This document shows positions 9,029 through 18,956 of a stretch of DNA of 64,000 nucleotides, in pieces. Made by a program: the position numbers and the translations under genes. The stretch is from the NCBI RefSeq assembly GCF_000006985.1, contig NC_002932.3, forward strand, positions 519,501-583,500, written 5' to 3'. Origin of the DNA: Chlorobaculum tepidum TLS (GTDB lineage: Bacteria > Bacteroidota > Chlorobiia > Chlorobiales > Chlorobiaceae). Position 1 is the first letter of the stretch. Each line of letters begins with the position of its first letter. Below the pieces are notes generated by a model. That model saw nothing but the letters and a program-made list of their open reading frames with translations. It did no database searches and had not been told where the DNA came from.

Positions 9029-11812
9029 GTGAAATTCACCAAGTCAATCAAACTTCTGACTCTGTTGCTCCTCGTCCAGTCTTTCGAGGGGATTTTGCCG
9101 CTGCGTGCGGGTGAAAGTGCATCGAAACCGCAAAAAGCAAAAGATGGCGCGTTGCCCGACAGCTTGTTGGAAAAGCGTGAGGATCTTGACTCGACTGTTG
9201 TGTACACGGCACGGGATTCGCTGATCTACAACGTCAGCAAGCGTACTGCCGACCTGTTCGGCAAGGCGAAAGTCAATTACAAGGACAGCCGCATCGAAGG
9301 CCCCAGAATCACCATTGAACAGGCGACCTCTACGGCGCGCGCCACGGCTTCACGCGACTCTCTTGGCCGTCCAGCCGAGCTTCCCGTCTATACCGGCAAG
9401 GACGGATCGTTCAGCGCCGAAACGATAGCCTACAACTACAAAACCAGAATCGGCACGGCGTCGGATATGTCGTCGAAGAGCGATCGGGATATCTATTCCG
9501 GAGGGAGCGATCAGGCTATCTATTCAGGCAAGGAGGTCAAGCGTATGCCCTCCGGAGAACTTTATATCGAGGATGGTGTCTATACGACCTGCGACCTCGA
9601 AGAGCCGCACTACTGGTTCGCGGGCAAGCACATGAAAATCATTCCGGGAGAACGCCTCATTTCCCGGCCGTTCGTGATGTACATTCATCCGGAAATCTTC
9701 CACATGCGCCTGCCGGTGTTGCCGGTCATGTATTTGCCCTACATGTCGGCCCCGATCTCCAACAAGCGCGCCTCTGGCTTTCTGTTTCCGAGGTTCGGCA
9801 ACAGTGGCGACATGGGCAGTTACTTTTCGAATCTTGGCTACTTCTGGGCGATTAACGATTATGCAGACCTGCGGCTTGACGGCGATATTGCGTTCAAGGG
9901 AGGCTGGCGGCTTGGTGAGCGGTTCCGTTACAAAAACGGTGATCGCTACAGCGGTTCGATTTCAGGAGAGTATGCCAGGATTATTCTGAACAGCCCCGGC
10001 GATTCCAATTATGCCCGATACATCAACCGGGATTTACGGATCGAGCATCACCAGCAGTTCGACCCTACCGCCGTGCTCGATGTCAATCTTCAGTTTCTGG
10101 GCGGCGATCGCTACTATTACGGCTACACCTCGGTCGATCCTGAAAACCTCGTGACCGATCAGGCGACTTCGTATGCATCGTTCACAAAATCTTGGGACGA
10201 GAACAACCGGGTGCTGCTTGGCGGCTACCAGCGGGTGGACAATCTCTCCACCGACGAGCTGACCCAGAGGGTGACCCTGTCGCTCTACCAGAACCGCATC
10301 TACCCGTTCCGCCCGAGGCTCTCTTCATCGTCATCGGAATCACCTGGCTGGAGTTCGCGCCTATTTGTGCAGCCGACCCTGTCAGGCAGCGGTCAGTTCG
10401 ATGCTGCTGGCGGAGTCAATACCGATTTTTACACGGGCAATGCCGGGCTGGAGCTGGGCTATCTGCAAGATTTTTCGCCAGGTAACCGGGCGCTGTTTAC
10501 ACAGGGGCTCAACATGCAGGCTCTTCGTAAAACAATAACCGGCGAGGATGACCTGAACGCCACCAGCGTGCAGCTTCCTTTCAAGATCCAGTCCACGCTG
10601 TTCAAGTACCTGCACCTGACTCCGGCACTGACCTTTACCCAGTACCGCGTCAACAGCACGGTCAACAAGTATTACGACCACATCGCTGGCAAAGTGGTGA
10701 CGCAAACCATCAACGATTCCGACAGTTACGCCACGACGGTCTTTTCGCTCGACGCGCAGACGCGCCTTTACGGGGTGATGAACACCGGTTTTCTCGACAA
10801 GCTTGTCGGCCTTACCGCCATCCGTCACGTTTTCATTCCGACCGTTTCGTTCATTTACAATCCCGATTATACGGGGAGCGGTTACGGTATTTACGGCTCC
10901 TATTACGATCCGGTGCAGATGAAAAATGTGCAGTACAACCGGTTCGGGGAGTCGCTTTACGCTGATGTGCCTGAAAAGCGGACCTTTGTCGGCCTGAGTC
11001 TCCAGAACATTTTTCAGGGCAAGTTCCGGAGCAAAAAGGTGTCGAACGAAGATGGCAGTAACGCCGGAGCCGGATATAAAACGGTGCAACTGCTCTCCCT
11101 GACGGCCTCGTCCGGGTACAATTTTGCCGCCGACTCGTTTCCCATCGCGCCGCTGGTGCTGACGGCGTCGAGCAATGCCTTTGCCCCCGCGCTGATGTTC
11201 AGCGCCGGTGCGACCTACGACTTCTATACCTACGATCCAGCAACCGGCGATCGGGTGAATAAGCTCGCCATGGACGACGGCAAGGGCCTGCTCCGCTTTG
11301 TCAACGGGTTCCTCAACATGAGCGTGAGCGTGAGCGGCAGCCTGCACACCTCGTATGCCTCCCATGATGAAAGGGATGGCGAGATGTCACTTGTCCGGGA
11401 GAAGGCTTTGCCGGTCGAGCAGGCGATCTACAAGGAGCGGTTCAATAGCGATGAACGGACCAAATTCAGTGCATCGTTACCCTGGTCGCTACGCATGTCG
11501 CTTTATTTGATCAGCGACAAGAGTAATCCGCTTGATCCTTCCTCTGCTGCGCTGCTTAACACCGCGGCCCGGCTCTCTCTTTCGAGAAACTGGCAGGTTG
11601 GCCTTAATACCGGCTACGATCTCAGAAACAGCGAATTCGTCTATCCCGCGCTTATGCTCGACAGGGATTTGCACGATTTCTGGTTCAGCGCCCAGTGGGT
11701 ACCATCGGGCGAGCACAAGGGCTATCTGTTCCAGATCGCCATGAAACCGGCCAACCTCAAGTACCTGAAGCTGAAGGCGGGAAGCGGCCATATTGTTCAG
11801 TCTCCGGAGTAG
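9029..11812 (+). CDS. lptD: LPS-assembly protein LptD (OstA-like)
   Basis: LptD is the outer-membrane barrel that inserts lipopolysaccharide in the outer leaflet. From the GTG at 9029 the protein (927 residues) starts VKFTKSIKLLTLLLLVQSF, a signal peptide ending near RAGES. An OstA/LptA-like jellyroll follows (about 55-190), with repeats such as YTARDSLIYNVSKRTADLFG. Then comes the LptD barrel domain with YTTCDLEEPHYWF and PVLPVMYLPY. The C-terminal 600 residues are rich in beta strands and Tyr, as in large barrels. The frame stays open upstream to 8825, but that extension lacks a signal peptide; I prefer 9029, with the start still uncertain. The gene converges on the hydrolase gene, 32 bases apart. 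Confidence 0.85.
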   Translation: MKFTKSIKLLTLLLLVQSFEGILPLRAGESASKPQKAKDGALPDSLLEKREDLDSTVVYTARDSLIYNVSKRTADLFGKAKVNYKDSRIEGPRITIEQATSTARATASRDSLGRPAELPVYTGKDGSFSAETIAYNYKTRIGTASDMSSKSDRDIYSGGSDQAIYSGKEVKRMPSGELYIEDGVYTTCDLEEPHYWFAGKHMKIIPGERLISRPFVMYIHPEIFHMRLPVLPVMYLPYMSAPISNKRASGFLFPRFGNSGDMGSYFSNLGYFWAINDYADLRLDGDIAFKGGWRLGERFRYKNGDRYSGSISGEYARIILNSPGDSNYARYINRDLRIEHHQQFDPTAVLDVNLQFLGGDRYYYGYTSVDPENLVTDQATSYASFTKSWDENNRVLLGGYQRVDNLSTDELTQRVTLSLYQNRIYPFRPRLSSSSSESPGWSSRLFVQPTLSGSGQFDAAGGVNTDFYTGNAGLELGYLQDFSPGNRALFTQGLNMQALRKTITGEDDLNATSVQLPFKIQSTLFKYLHLTPALTFTQYRVNSTVNKYYDHIAGKVVTQTINDSDSYATTVFSLDAQTRLYGVMNTGFLDKLVGLTAIRHVFIPTVSFIYNPDYTGSGYGIYGSYYDPVQMKNVQYNRFGESLYADVPEKRTFVGLSLQNIFQGKFRSKKVSNEDGSNAGAGYKTVQLLSLTASSGYNFAADSFPIAPLVLTASSNAFAPALMFSAGATYDFYTYDPATGDRVNKLAMDDGKGLLRFVNGFLNMSVSVSGSLHTSYASHDERDGEMSLVREKALPVEQAIYKERFNSDERTKFSASLPWSLRMSLYLISDKSNPLDPSSAALLNTAARLSLSRNWQVGLNTGYDLRNSEFVYPALMLDRDLHDFWFSAQWVPSGEHKGYLFQIAMKPANLKYLKLKAGSGHIVQSPE

Positions 11813-11844
11813 GCTGGGGCAGTATCAGCTACAGAACTCTGTTG

Positions 11845-12714
11845 TTACTCCAGCCGCTGGAGAAGCTGCGCGAGGCGGTTGTTGAAGGTCTCGTGCGCAT
11901 CGTGATGGATGCAGTGGCCGGCTTTCGGGATGATGTATGCACCAGCCTGGGGGAGCAGCTCCTGAAACTCCGGAATGATCTTGTGCGGCGGCAGGGCGGT
12001 GTCCTCCGCGCCCCAGAGCAGCCACGCGTCGCCCTTGTAGTTGCAGGGCTTGAGGCCGTCGAGCATGAAGTCGTGCGGGCGTTTGGAGGGAGAGAGGTAG
12101 GAGAAGATCGCCCCGCGATCCTGCAACGGGCGTGAGAACTGGTTGATCAGGTTCAGATCAACCTTTTTCTGGTTGTAGTAGGTGGGGGTAAGGCTCTGGC
12201 TGACGCCGACGGGATTGGCGAAAGCTGCGAAGAGCATTTCGCCGATCAGGGGCGAACCGACCAGACCGAAAAAGATCTTGGCGACGCCGTCCATGCTGTC
12301 GCCGTACAGGCCGGAGGGATTGGCCAGCACGAGCGCCCGGACGCTGTCCGGATTGTGATGCGCGTAGATGATGCTGCTGGCCGCGCCCATCGAGTGACCT
12401 ACCAGCGTGACCTTTTCAAGCTTTTTCAGATGCATGAACGCCTTGATTTGCGCCGCGAAGAGCGCCAGGCTGTAGCGCACGTTTGGCTTGCCGGACTGGC
12501 CGAAGCCGATCAGGTCCATGGCGTAGATTCTGTACCGGTCGTCGAAAGAGGGGATGTTGTCGTTCCAGTGCTCGATCATGCCGCCGTAGCCATGGATGAA
12601 AAGCAGTGGTGTAAAGGGGGAATCAGGCGGGCCGTACTCCCGATAGCGGATTTTCGCTTCAAGCTCTTCGGAGAGCTGCCAGATAAACCAGCGATCTTGC
12701 GATTGAGTTTTCAT
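11845..12714 (-). CDS. Alpha/beta hydrolase fold protein
   Basis: About 289 residues with the alpha/beta hydrolase fold. The oxyanion-loop motif FIHGYGG (about 41-47), the nucleophile elbow GHSMGAASS (Ser near residue 107) and a late Asp/His pair ([11 protein letters not shown] and [12 protein letters not shown]) are all present, so the catalytic triad looks complete. No signal peptide is seen. The fold is shared by esterases, C-C hydrolases and pigment-synthesis accessory proteins such as BchO; I cannot choose among these. The start at 12714 (MKTQSQDRW) is preferred; an ATG at 12741 adds nine residues. Confidence 0.85.
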   Translation of the reverse strand: MKTQSQDRWFIWQLSEELEAKIRYREYGPPDSPFTPLLFIHGYGGMIEHWNDNIPSFDDRYRIYAMDLIGFGQSGKPNVRYSLALFAAQIKAFMHLKKLEKVTLVGHSMGAASSIIYAHHNPDSVRALVLANPSGLYGDSMDGVAKIFFGLVGSPLIGEMLFAAFANPVGVSQSLTPTYYNQKKVDLNLINQFSRPLQDRGAIFSYLSPSKRPHDFMLDGLKPCNYKGDAWLLWGAEDTALPPHKIIPEFQELLPQAGAYIIPKAGHCIHHDAHETFNNRLAQLLQRLE

Positions 12715-12863
12715 GCGTCGTATCAGGACATGGCCGGACAATGGCTGTTGGTGGATATTATTTCATAAAATATATCGGCAGCCCGAAAGAATAAAGGTAG
12801 ATCGGGAATTTCCTGAAACAGGTGCGGGTTTATCCTGTTTTGCCATCACTCTTTTTTTTGTTT

Positions 12864-13274
12864 ATGCTTCAGGTATCCAGAAAGTTTGAATACGGCCTGC
12901 ACGCCGTCACCTATCTCGCCATGAAAGGCCCGGAGCAGGTTGTGACGGTCAAGGAGCTGGCCGCTGAAATCGGCTTTTCCCAGGTTTTTCTTGCCAAGGC
13001 GATGCAGAGCCTGAACAAGGCGGGCATCACCAGGTCGGTGCAGGGGGTCAAGGGCGGTTACACACTTGCCAGACCTGCCGAGCAGATTACCGTGGCAGAC
13101 ATCGGCGTGGCCATCGAAGGCGAGCCACACCTCATGCGCTGCTCTCAGGAGAATTGCCAGTGCGAGATCGAATCGAACTGCACGCACAAAGGTTACATGC
13201 TCAATCTCCAGAAAAGAATCTATGACCTTCTGGCCGAAACGACCGTGGCTGTGTTGCTTGAGAGGTACCTTTGA
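12864..13274 (+). CDS. Rrf2 family transcriptional regulator
   Basis: A 136-residue winged-helix regulator starting MLQVSRKFEYGLHAVTYLAM, the typical Rrf2 N-terminus. The DNA-binding helices lie at about 25-65 (VKELAAEIGFSQVFLAKAMQ, GGYTLARPA). The cluster-binding Cys set is present as CSQENCQCEIESNC (about 93-106), so an Fe-S cofactor that senses redox, NO or cluster status is likely. A longer frame from 12822 adds 14 residues before the domain; the ATG at 12864 fits the family. The gene stands alone between the hydrolase (divergent) and uvrA (same direction, about 150 bases downstream), so its target is not evident from context. Confidence 0.9.
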   Translation: MLQVSRKFEYGLHAVTYLAMKGPEQVVTVKELAAEIGFSQVFLAKAMQSLNKAGITRSVQGVKGGYTLARPAEQITVADIGVAIEGEPHLMRCSQENCQCEIESNCTHKGYMLNLQKRIYDLLAETTVAVLLERYL

Positions 13275-13422
13275 AAATTCAGTAATCGCGCAATTTTTCA
13301 GCTTTCTGTTCCGCCAAACCGGGATTGTTTTGTTTATTGCTTGACAGCCGCGAGTATTGCCGGTGTTCGGTCATGTTTCTGATTCCCGGTTATTCGTTTA
13401 CAGCAAGTTATCAACGCTTTTC

Positions 13423-16299
13423 ATGTTATCCACCGAGCGCCCCAACGCACAACCACCGGAAACAAATATAATATCCAGTCCGGATGACGGACATGAAACC
13501 CGCCTGCCGGACATCGTGCTTGGCGGCGTTTCGACACACAACCTCAAGCATGTCACCGTTCGCATTCCCCGCAACCGGTTCGTGGTTCTGACCGGCCTGA
13601 GCGGTTCCGGCAAGTCGAGCCTTGCCTTTGACACGCTTTACGCCGAGGGGCACCGGCGCTACGTCGAGTCGCTTTCGGCTTACGTTCGCCAGTTTCTCGA
13701 ACGGATGCCCAAACCCGAGATTGAGACGGTCGAGGGGATCGCGCCTGCCATTGCCATCGAGCAGAAGGCGATTCCGAAAAATCCCCGCTCGACGGTTGGT
13801 ACCGTTTCTGAAATTTACGACTACCTGCGGCTGCTCTATGCGCGTATCGGCAAGATCTATTCACGCGACACCGGCGAGCTGGTGCTCAAGCACACGCCCG
13901 AGGATGTGAGCTTGCAGGCGCGATTCTTCGACGAAGGCACGCGCTTCTACGTCGGCTATCCCTTTCCGAGCCACCATGATGAGCGTCATCACGACCGCAC
14001 GGTGGCCGACGAGCTGAAGAATCTGCTCAAGAAAGGCTTTTTCCGCCTGCTGAAAGGGGAGAGTGTCATCGATATTTCCGACGACAAGGAGCGCGCCGGG
14101 GTGGAGATGATGAAGCGCGCCGAGCTGTCGGAGCTGCTGGTGCTGGTGGATCGCTTCGTCGCCAAAAAGGATGAGAAGGTTTACAGCCGCGTTGCCCAGG
14201 CTGCCGAAAGCTGCTTTGCCGAGTCGGGCGGTCAGGCGGTCATCCGCGTGGCGGGCGGCAAGGAGTTCCGCTTCAGCGACCGGCTGGAGCTGAACGGTGT
14301 TACCTATCAGGAGCCGTCGCCCCAGCTTTTCGCCTTCAACTCTCCCATCGGGGCCTGTACGTCCTGCCAGGGTTTCGGGCGCATCGCCGGGATCGACGAG
14401 GATGCGGTGGTGCCGGACAAGTCGCTCTCGTTGAAGGAGGGGGCGATTTCGTGCTGGAACTCTGAAAAGTATTCGTGGTACCGCAAGCAGTTGCTCAAGA
14501 TCGCGCCGGAGGTGGGTATTCCGGTTGATGTGCCCTACGAAAAACTTGGCCGCGTACATCGCGAGATGCTCTGGAAGGGGATTCCCGAGCGGAGCTTCAA
14601 GGGTTTGTGGCCCTTTTTCGAAGAGATCGAAAAGGACGCGGGCTACAAAGTGCATTACCGGGTGTTCCTGAGTCGCTACCGGGGCTACGCCACCTGCCCG
14701 GAGTGCGAGGGGGCGCGGCTCAATCCCGACGCCTTGCAGGTGCGGGTTTCCGGCAAGAACATCGGCGAAGTCGTGCGCATGACCATCGCCGATGCGCAGA
14801 CCTTTTTTGCCAGCCTCGACATTTCGCCTTTCGATCGCTCGGTGGCCGACTCGGTGCTGCGCGAGATCAACAAGCGGCTCGGCTACCTGATGGATGTCGG
14901 GCTTGACTACCTTACGCTCGACCGGCTGACGCACACCCTCTCCGGCGGCGAGTTTCAGCGCATCAACCTCTCGACCTCACTCGGCTCGCCGCTGGTGGGT
15001 GCGATCTACATTCTCGACGAGCCGAGCATCGGCTTGCACCAGAGTGACTCGGCGCGTCTCGTGGCGCTGCTCAAGCGGTTGCGAGACCTTGGCAACACGG
15101 TGGTGGTGGTCGAGCACGACCGCGAAATCATCGAGGCTGCCGACGAGGTGATCGACCTCGGCCCGCGCGCCGGGCGGCTCGGCGGCGAGGTAGTCTTCCA
15201 CGGTCCGCCGTCAGCAATGGCCGGGGCGGAGGGGTCGCTGACCGCCGACTACCTCAGCGGCCGCAAGCAGATCGCCGTGCCTGCGGAGCGGCGCAAGCCG
15301 GACTTTTCGCGCTGCATCGAAATTATCGGAGCGATGCAGAACAACCTGCGCAACATCGACGTCAGGTTCCCGCTCGGCGTCATGACCTGCGTCACCGGTG
15401 TCAGCGGCTCCGGCAAATCGACACTCGTCAACGACATTCTCAAGCTCGGCATCATCCGTGCCAAGGAGGGATCGCGGGAGAAGGTGGGCACGCACCGGGC
15501 CATCAAGGGCGTCGAGTTCATTGAGAAGGTCGAGCATGTTGACCAGTCGCCCATCGGCAAATCGAGCCGCAGCAATCCGGCCACTTACCTCAAGATTTTC
15601 GACGATATTCGTCAGCTCTTTGCCTCGACCCGCGAGAGCAAGTCACGCGGCTGGAAGCCTGGCTACTTCTCGTTCAACATCCCCGGCGGGCGCTGCGAAA
15701 CCTGTGCAGGCGAGGGGACGGTCAAGATCGAGATGCAGTTTCTGGCCGACATCGAGGCGGTCTGCGAGGAGTGTGAGGGCAAGCGCTACAAGGCTTCGAC
15801 GCTTGAGGTGAAATACAACGGGCTCTCCATCTCCGAGGTGCTCGACCTGACCGTCGAGGAGGCGATCAGCTTTTTCGGGCAGGAGAAGTCGATCCAGAAA
15901 AAACTTCAGGTGTTGCAGGAGGTGGGGCTCGAATACATCCGCCTCGGCCAGTCATCGAGCACCCTTTCCGGCGGCGAGGCGCAGCGGCTCAAACTCGCCA
16001 GCTTCATCTCGCGCTCGGACGTGAGCAATACGCTTTTCATCTTCGATGAACCCACCACCGGCCTGCACTTCGACGACATCTCCAAGCTCGTGCGCTGCTT
16101 TGAGGAGCTGATGGCGCGCGGCAACACGCTGGTCATCATCGAGCACAACCCCGATATCATCAAGCAGGCCGACTGGATCATCGACCTCGGCCCCGGCGCA
16201 GGTGTGCGTGGCGGCGACATTGTTGCTGTGGGTACGCCGGAGGAGATTGTCGCTTGCGAAGCCTCGCTCACGGGGAGGCATTTGCGGGGGTATTTGTAG
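13423..16299 (+). CDS. uvrA: Excinuclease ABC subunit A
   Basis: UvrA finds bulky DNA lesions and loads UvrB in nucleotide excision repair. The 958-residue protein has two ABC modules: Walker A GLSGSGKSSL (about 56-65) and GVSGSGKSTL (about 655-664); signature motifs LSGGEFQRI and LSGGEAQRL; and Walker B ILDEPS and IFDEPTTGLH. Zinc-binding Cys pairs occur as CTSCQGFGR, CPECEGARL and CETCAGEGT...CEECEGKR. The length is normal. The frame extends upstream to 13357, but the ATG at 13423 (MLSTERPNAQ) lies nearer the conserved domain. The gene is monocistronic; UvrB and UvrC are not in this window. Confidence 0.97.
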   Translation: MLSTERPNAQPPETNIISSPDDGHETRLPDIVLGGVSTHNLKHVTVRIPRNRFVVLTGLSGSGKSSLAFDTLYAEGHRRYVESLSAYVRQFLERMPKPEIETVEGIAPAIAIEQKAIPKNPRSTVGTVSEIYDYLRLLYARIGKIYSRDTGELVLKHTPEDVSLQARFFDEGTRFYVGYPFPSHHDERHHDRTVADELKNLLKKGFFRLLKGESVIDISDDKERAGVEMMKRAELSELLVLVDRFVAKKDEKVYSRVAQAAESCFAESGGQAVIRVAGGKEFRFSDRLELNGVTYQEPSPQLFAFNSPIGACTSCQGFGRIAGIDEDAVVPDKSLSLKEGAISCWNSEKYSWYRKQLLKIAPEVGIPVDVPYEKLGRVHREMLWKGIPERSFKGLWPFFEEIEKDAGYKVHYRVFLSRYRGYATCPECEGARLNPDALQVRVSGKNIGEVVRMTIADAQTFFASLDISPFDRSVADSVLREINKRLGYLMDVGLDYLTLDRLTHTLSGGEFQRINLSTSLGSPLVGAIYILDEPSIGLHQSDSARLVALLKRLRDLGNTVVVVEHDREIIEAADEVIDLGPRAGRLGGEVVFHGPPSAMAGAEGSLTADYLSGRKQIAVPAERRKPDFSRCIEIIGAMQNNLRNIDVRFPLGVMTCVTGVSGSGKSTLVNDILKLGIIRAKEGSREKVGTHRAIKGVEFIEKVEHVDQSPIGKSSRSNPATYLKIFDDIRQLFASTRESKSRGWKPGYFSFNIPGGRCETCAGEGTVKIEMQFLADIEAVCEECEGKRYKASTLEVKYNGLSISEVLDLTVEEAISFFGQEKSIQKKLQVLQEVGLEYIRLGQSSSTLSGGEAQRLKLASFISRSDVSNTLFIFDEPTTGLHFDDISKLVRCFEELMARGNTLVIIEHNPDIIKQADWIIDLGPGAGVRGGDIVAVGTPEEIVACEASLTGRHLRGYL

Positions 16300-16367
16300 A
16301 AAGAAAAGGACTTCAGGGACGAAGAAACCGTTTTCACACTGTTGTCCTTCTCCTCAAATATTCATCT

Positions 16368-16679
16368 TCAGCGGATCATCATCTTCAGCGGATCATCTTC
16401 AAGCGCGCCGCCGTGGAGGCGGATGTGTGGGTAGTGTGATTCGGTGCGTTCCGTCCAGGCGCTGCCGCCCTCTTTGAGAATTGATTCGTTTTTTTCGACC
16501 GACACCCGGTTTGATGCGAGCGCTACGATTTCGGAAAGGATTTCATGGTTGACCCTGTCAGCCTCGGTCGCGACGTCATCCCTGATTTTCGAGGAGAGGC
16601 TTGCCAGTTTTTCCAGCGTAACCTTGCCAATAGCGCCGAGTGTTTCGGGATTTCTTTTGTTACGATCATCTGAAGTCAT
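16368..16679 (-). CDS. Hypothetical protein, 103 residues
   Basis: A small protein with a helical central part (KLASLSSKIRDDVATEADRVNHEILSE, split here for length) and a His-rich, weakly ordered C-terminus (HYPHIRLHGG). The composition is protein-like and the gene fills the space between uvrA and groES in the divergent direction. I see no signal peptide, TM segment or known motif. Near its 3' end a 15-base unit (CTTCAGCGGATCATC) is repeated about three times. It may be a real lineage-specific gene. Confidence 0.6.
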   Translation of the reverse strand: MTSDDRNKRNPETLGAIGKVTLEKLASLSSKIRDDVATEADRVNHEILSEIVALASNRVSVEKNESILKEGGSAWTERTESHYPHIRLHGGALEDDPLKMMIR

Positions 16680-16731
16680 ATCAAAGGCTCTGGTTTCAGG
16701 GTTTCGAGGTGTTTTCAGGATAAAAAAATAT

Positions 16732-16759
16732 TTGCGCCCCGGAAAAATTTTTTTATAAT
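16732..16759 (+). promoter_or_regulatory. Promoter of groES-groEL
   Basis: A TTGCGC -35 box (16732-16737), 16-base spacer and perfect TATAAT -10 box (16754-16759) lie just before the CIRCE element. This is a sigma70-like arrangement. Confidence 0.7.
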
Positions 16760-16769
16760 TGTTCCTGTA

Positions 16770-16796
16770 TTAGCACTCTCCCTTATTGAGTGCTAA
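16770..16796 (+). promoter_or_regulatory. CIRCE operator (HrcA binding site)
   Basis: The exact CIRCE consensus TTAGCACTC-N9-GAGTGCTAA occurs 79 bases before groES and just after the -10 box. The HrcA repressor binds this palindrome to shut off groESL when unfolded protein is low. The hrcA gene itself is not in the window. Confidence 0.97.
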
Positions 16797-16875
16797 TAGC
16801 AGCTGAACCTCGCGTTCAGGCAGTTTCTGATGACAAAAGACGATCTATTAACCAAATCAAACGAGAAAGAAGACA

Positions 16876-17163
16876 ATGAACTTGAAACCATTAGCTGATC
16901 GAGTTATTGTTAAGCCCGCTCCTGCCGAAGAGAAAACCAAGGGTGGGCTCTACATTCCCGATACCGGCAAAGAGAAGCCGATGTATGGTGAAGTCGTCGC
17001 CGTTGGTCCGGGCAAGGTTTCCGATGCTGGCCAGGTTGTTGCCATGCAGGTGAAAGCTGGCGACAAGGTCCTTTACGGCAAGTACTCAGGCACCGAAGTC
17101 CATGTCGAGGGCGAGGACTACCTGATCATGCGCGAGTCCGATATCTTCGCGATTCTTGGCTGA
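16876..17163 (+). CDS. groS: Co-chaperonin GroES
   Basis: The 95-residue Cpn10 begins [20 protein letters not shown] and contains the mobile loop [18 protein letters not shown] (about 16-33) and the conserved [14 protein letters not shown] strand. It caps GroEL rings during folding. An AGAAAGAAG ribosome site precedes the ATG. It is the first gene of the CIRCE-controlled operon. A second, more divergent Cpn10 lies at 57867-58262. Confidence 0.98.
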   Translation: MNLKPLADRVIVKPAPAEEKTKGGLYIPDTGKEKPMYGEVVAVGPGKVSDAGQVVAMQVKAGDKVLYGKYSGTEVHVEGEDYLIMRESDIFAILG

Positions 17164-17211
17164 CCAATTCACAAACAGTTTTTTTAAATCTTTAAGGAGG
17201 AACGCTTTACA

Positions 17212-18849
17212 ATGACTGCTAAAGATATTCTCTTTGACGCCGAGGCGAGGACCAAACTCAAGGTTGGCGTCGATAAACTTGCCAATGCCGTAAAAGTGAC
17301 CCTTGGCCCAGCCGGTCGTAACGTGCTTATCGATAAAAAATTCGGTGCTCCAACCTCCACCAAGGACGGCGTGACCGTTGCAAAAGAGATCGAACTTGTC
17401 GATCCGGTTGAGAACATGGGCGCCCAGATGGTTCGCGAAGTGGCTTCCAAAACCAGCGATGTCGCTGGCGACGGCACCACCACAGCCACCGTGCTCGCCC
17501 AGGCCATCTACCGCGAAGGTCTGAAGAACGTCACCGCCGGTGCTCGCCCGATCGACCTGAAGCGTGGCATCGACCGCGCCGTGAAAGAGGTCGTCGCCGA
17601 GCTGCGCAACATCAGCCGCTCTATCTCCGGCAAGAAAGAGATCGCCCAGGTTGGCACCATTTCGGCCAACAACGATCCGGAAATCGGTGAGCTGATCGCC
17701 GAGGCGATGGACAAGGTCGGCAAGGACGGCGTCATCACCGTCGAAGAGGCAAAGGGCATGGAGACCGAGCTGAAAGTTGTCGAGGGTATGCAATTCGACC
17801 GCGGCTACCTCTCTCCTTACTTCGTGACCAACTCGGAGACCATGGAAGCCGAGCTTGACGAGGCGCTCATCCTGATCCACGACAAGAAGATCAGCAACAT
17901 GAAAGAGCTGCTTCCGATTCTCGAAAAAGCCGCACAGTCCGGTCGTCCGCTGCTCATCATTGCCGAGGACATCGAGGGTGAAGCGCTGGCCACCCTTGTG
18001 GTCAACAAGCTCCGTGGCACCCTGAAAGTCGCCGCCGTCAAGGCTCCTGGCTTCGGTGACCGCCGTAAGGCCATGCTCGAAGACATCGCCATCCTCACCG
18101 GTGGCACTGTTATCTCCGAAGAGAAGGGCTACAAACTCGAGAACGCTACCATGGCTTATCTTGGCCAGGCTGCCCGTATCACTATCGACAAGGACAATAC
18201 CACCATCGTTGAAGGCAAAGGCAAGCAGGAAGAGATCAAGGCCCGTATCAACGAGATCAAAGGCCAGATCGAGAAATCGACCTCCGATTACGACACCGAG
18301 AAGCTCCAGGAACGCCTGGCCAAGCTCTCCGGCGGTGTTGCCGTGCTGAAAATCGGTGCATCGACCGAAGTCGAGATGAAAGAGAAAAAAGCTCGCGTTG
18401 AAGATGCTCTGCACGCAACCCGTGCAGCCGTTCAGGAAGGCATCGTGGTTGGCGGTGGCGTTGCGCTCATCCGCGCAGCCAAAGGTCTCGCCAAGGCTGT
18501 TGCCGACAACGAAGACCAGAAGACCGGTATCGAGATCATCCGCCGTGCGCTCGAAGAGCCGCTCCGCCAGATCGTTGCCAACACCGGCACGACCGATGGC
18601 GCCGTCGTTCTCGAGAAGGTGAAGAACGCTGAAGGCGATTACGGCTTCAATGCTCGCACCGAGCAGTACGAGAACCTCATCGAGGCTGGCGTTGTTGATC
18701 CGACCAAGGTGACCCGTAGCGCGCTCGAGAACGCCGCTTCGGTTGCCAGCATCCTGCTTACCACGGAAGCTGCAATCACCGATGTCAAGGAAGACAAGGC
18801 TGATATGCCTGCAATGCCTCCGGGTGGCATGGGTGGTGGCATGTACTGA
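17212..18849 (+). CDS. groL: Chaperonin GroEL
   Basis: The 545-residue Cpn60 folds proteins in its ATP-driven cage with GroES. The ATP-binding motif [12 protein letters not shown] (about 86-97), AGRNVLIDK near residue 33 and the hallmark C-terminal GGM repeat ([10 protein letters not shown]) are all seen. AAGGAGG 13 bases before the ATG is a strong ribosome site. It follows groS by 48 bases and ends before a clear terminator. Codon use is biased to frequent codons, as expected for a highly expressed gene. Confidence 0.98.
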   Translation: MTAKDILFDAEARTKLKVGVDKLANAVKVTLGPAGRNVLIDKKFGAPTSTKDGVTVAKEIELVDPVENMGAQMVREVASKTSDVAGDGTTTATVLAQAIYREGLKNVTAGARPIDLKRGIDRAVKEVVAELRNISRSISGKKEIAQVGTISANNDPEIGELIAEAMDKVGKDGVITVEEAKGMETELKVVEGMQFDRGYLSPYFVTNSETMEAELDEALILIHDKKISNMKELLPILEKAAQSGRPLLIIAEDIEGEALATLVVNKLRGTLKVAAVKAPGFGDRRKAMLEDIAILTGGTVISEEKGYKLENATMAYLGQAARITIDKDNTTIVEGKGKQEEIKARINEIKGQIEKSTSDYDTEKLQERLAKLSGGVAVLKIGASTEVEMKEKKARVEDALHATRAAVQEGIVVGGGVALIRAAKGLAKAVADNEDQKTGIEIIRRALEEPLRQIVANTGTTDGAVVLEKVKNAEGDYGFNARTEQYENLIEAGVVDPTKVTRSALENAASVASILLTTEAAITDVKEDKADMPAMPPGGMGGGMY

Positions 18850-18870
18850 TCACCGATTGTTCATGACAAC

Positions 18871-18900
18871 AAAAAAGGCCTGCGAAAGCGGGCCTTTTTT
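18871..18900 (+). terminator. Terminator of the groESL operon
   Basis: AAAAAAGGCC TGCGAAAGC GGGCCTTTTTT is a hairpin with a T6 tail 21 bases after the groL stop. Confidence 0.92.
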
Positions 18901-18956
18901 GTTGGGTGAATGGACTGGATTTTCATTTCTCCTCGTTTATCGCTGGTGACGTTCGA

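Noticed and set aside
17086-18414. 442-codon minus-strand frame antisense to groEL
   Set aside because: A shadow of groEL's biased codons; no motif and no start context.
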